A program made the position numbers and the translations under genes. From positions 434,001-498,000 of the forward strand of contig JAAVTG010000568.1 in the NCBI GenBank assembly GCA_011947345.1: a stretch of 64,000 nucleotides of DNA. The letters run 5' to 3'. The notes beneath the pieces were generated by a model. The model did not search any database and was not told the origin of the DNA. It was given only the letters and a program-made list of their open reading frames with translations. Shown here piece after piece: positions 63,865-64,000 of this stretch. Position 1 is the first letter of the stretch, and each line of letters opens with the position of its first letter. The stretch comes from Phytophthora quininea. Lineage: Eukaryota; Oomycota; Peronosporomycetes; Peronosporales; Peronosporaceae.

Positions 63865-64000
63865 GGTTGGCATCGCAAGCCACCGACCAAGATGGAAATT
63901 CATTGTGCTCCGAGCCTTCACACGGTGAGCAGTTCCCATGCACAGCACAGACAAGTGATTAGAATGTCTAGGACAAAATTGTAGTTGAACGCATCACTCA
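63865..64000. other. End of window
   Basis: No supported feature in the last 136 bp. Confidence 0.5.

Noticed and set aside
1..64000. CRISPR arrays, bacterial operons, rRNA or tRNA genes
   Set aside because: None were seen. The gene structure is eukaryotic, and no cloverleaf or rRNA-like stretch was recognised by eye; a tRNA scan was not possible.

Overview
The window looks like nuclear DNA of a plant-pathogenic oomycete, most likely Phytophthora or a close relative. Reasons: a short secreted protein with a signal peptide followed by RSLR and EER motifs; a WRKY19-like zinc-finger pair; a cell-wall enzyme set (pectin lyase, GH81 beta-1,3-glucanase); hAT-type transposase genes; GC-rich third codon positions; and very small introns. 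About 26 introns could be placed by reading donor, acceptor and phase, and all are 56-78 bp. The species cannot be named from sequence alone.

Layout. 1-2600: end of an unknown gene, one copy of a dispersed 1.17-kb unit coding a small coiled-coil protein, and an ankyrin-type gene relic. 2600-5900: convergent TCAIM-like and SK-type potassium channel genes, 5 bp apart. 6000-14070: nested inverted duplications carrying two WRKY19-like genes and two galactokinase genes, head to head. 14190-17240: head-to-head pair of type II membrane glycosyltransferase paralogues. 17460-31400: minus-strand block of GH81 glucanase, APC amino-acid/polyamine transporter and an 8.6-kb VPS13-like gene. 31640-37520: decayed MTH1-like Nudix gene, seven-exon secreted sphingomyelinase-like phosphodiesterase, FAIM/RanBP2-finger gene and secreted pectin lyase. 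38250-41070: hAT transposase gene and an RS-rich protein. 41140-48010: head-to-head glutamine synthetase pair and two inverted copies of the coiled-coil unit. 48260-58420: secreted OTU protease-like protein, FATP-type acyl-CoA synthetase, 43-residue secreted peptide, PH-domain protein, KIF6-type flagellar kinesin, RxLR effector. 58690-64000: decayed coding DNA, a second transposase-like gene, a Nro1/Ett1-like protein and one unknown gene.

Two window-wide patterns matter most. First, local inverted duplication followed by homogenisation: five gene pairs of different ages lie in opposite orientation within 0.2-2.5 kb of each other. In the glutamine synthetase and WRKY19 pairs the near-identity stops close to the coding-sequence ends while upstream regions differ, which points to gene conversion. 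Second, about twenty reading-frame breaks lie in runs of 2-5 identical bases, and each is explained by exactly one missing base. Counting one base per break makes the exon sums divide by three for gene after gene. This favours homopolymer undercalling in the sequence over real pseudogenes, so broken genes here should mostly be read as intact. The clear exceptions are the Nudix gene (substitution stops), a TAG in the hAT gene, and a 2-base deletion in the second glutamine synthetase.
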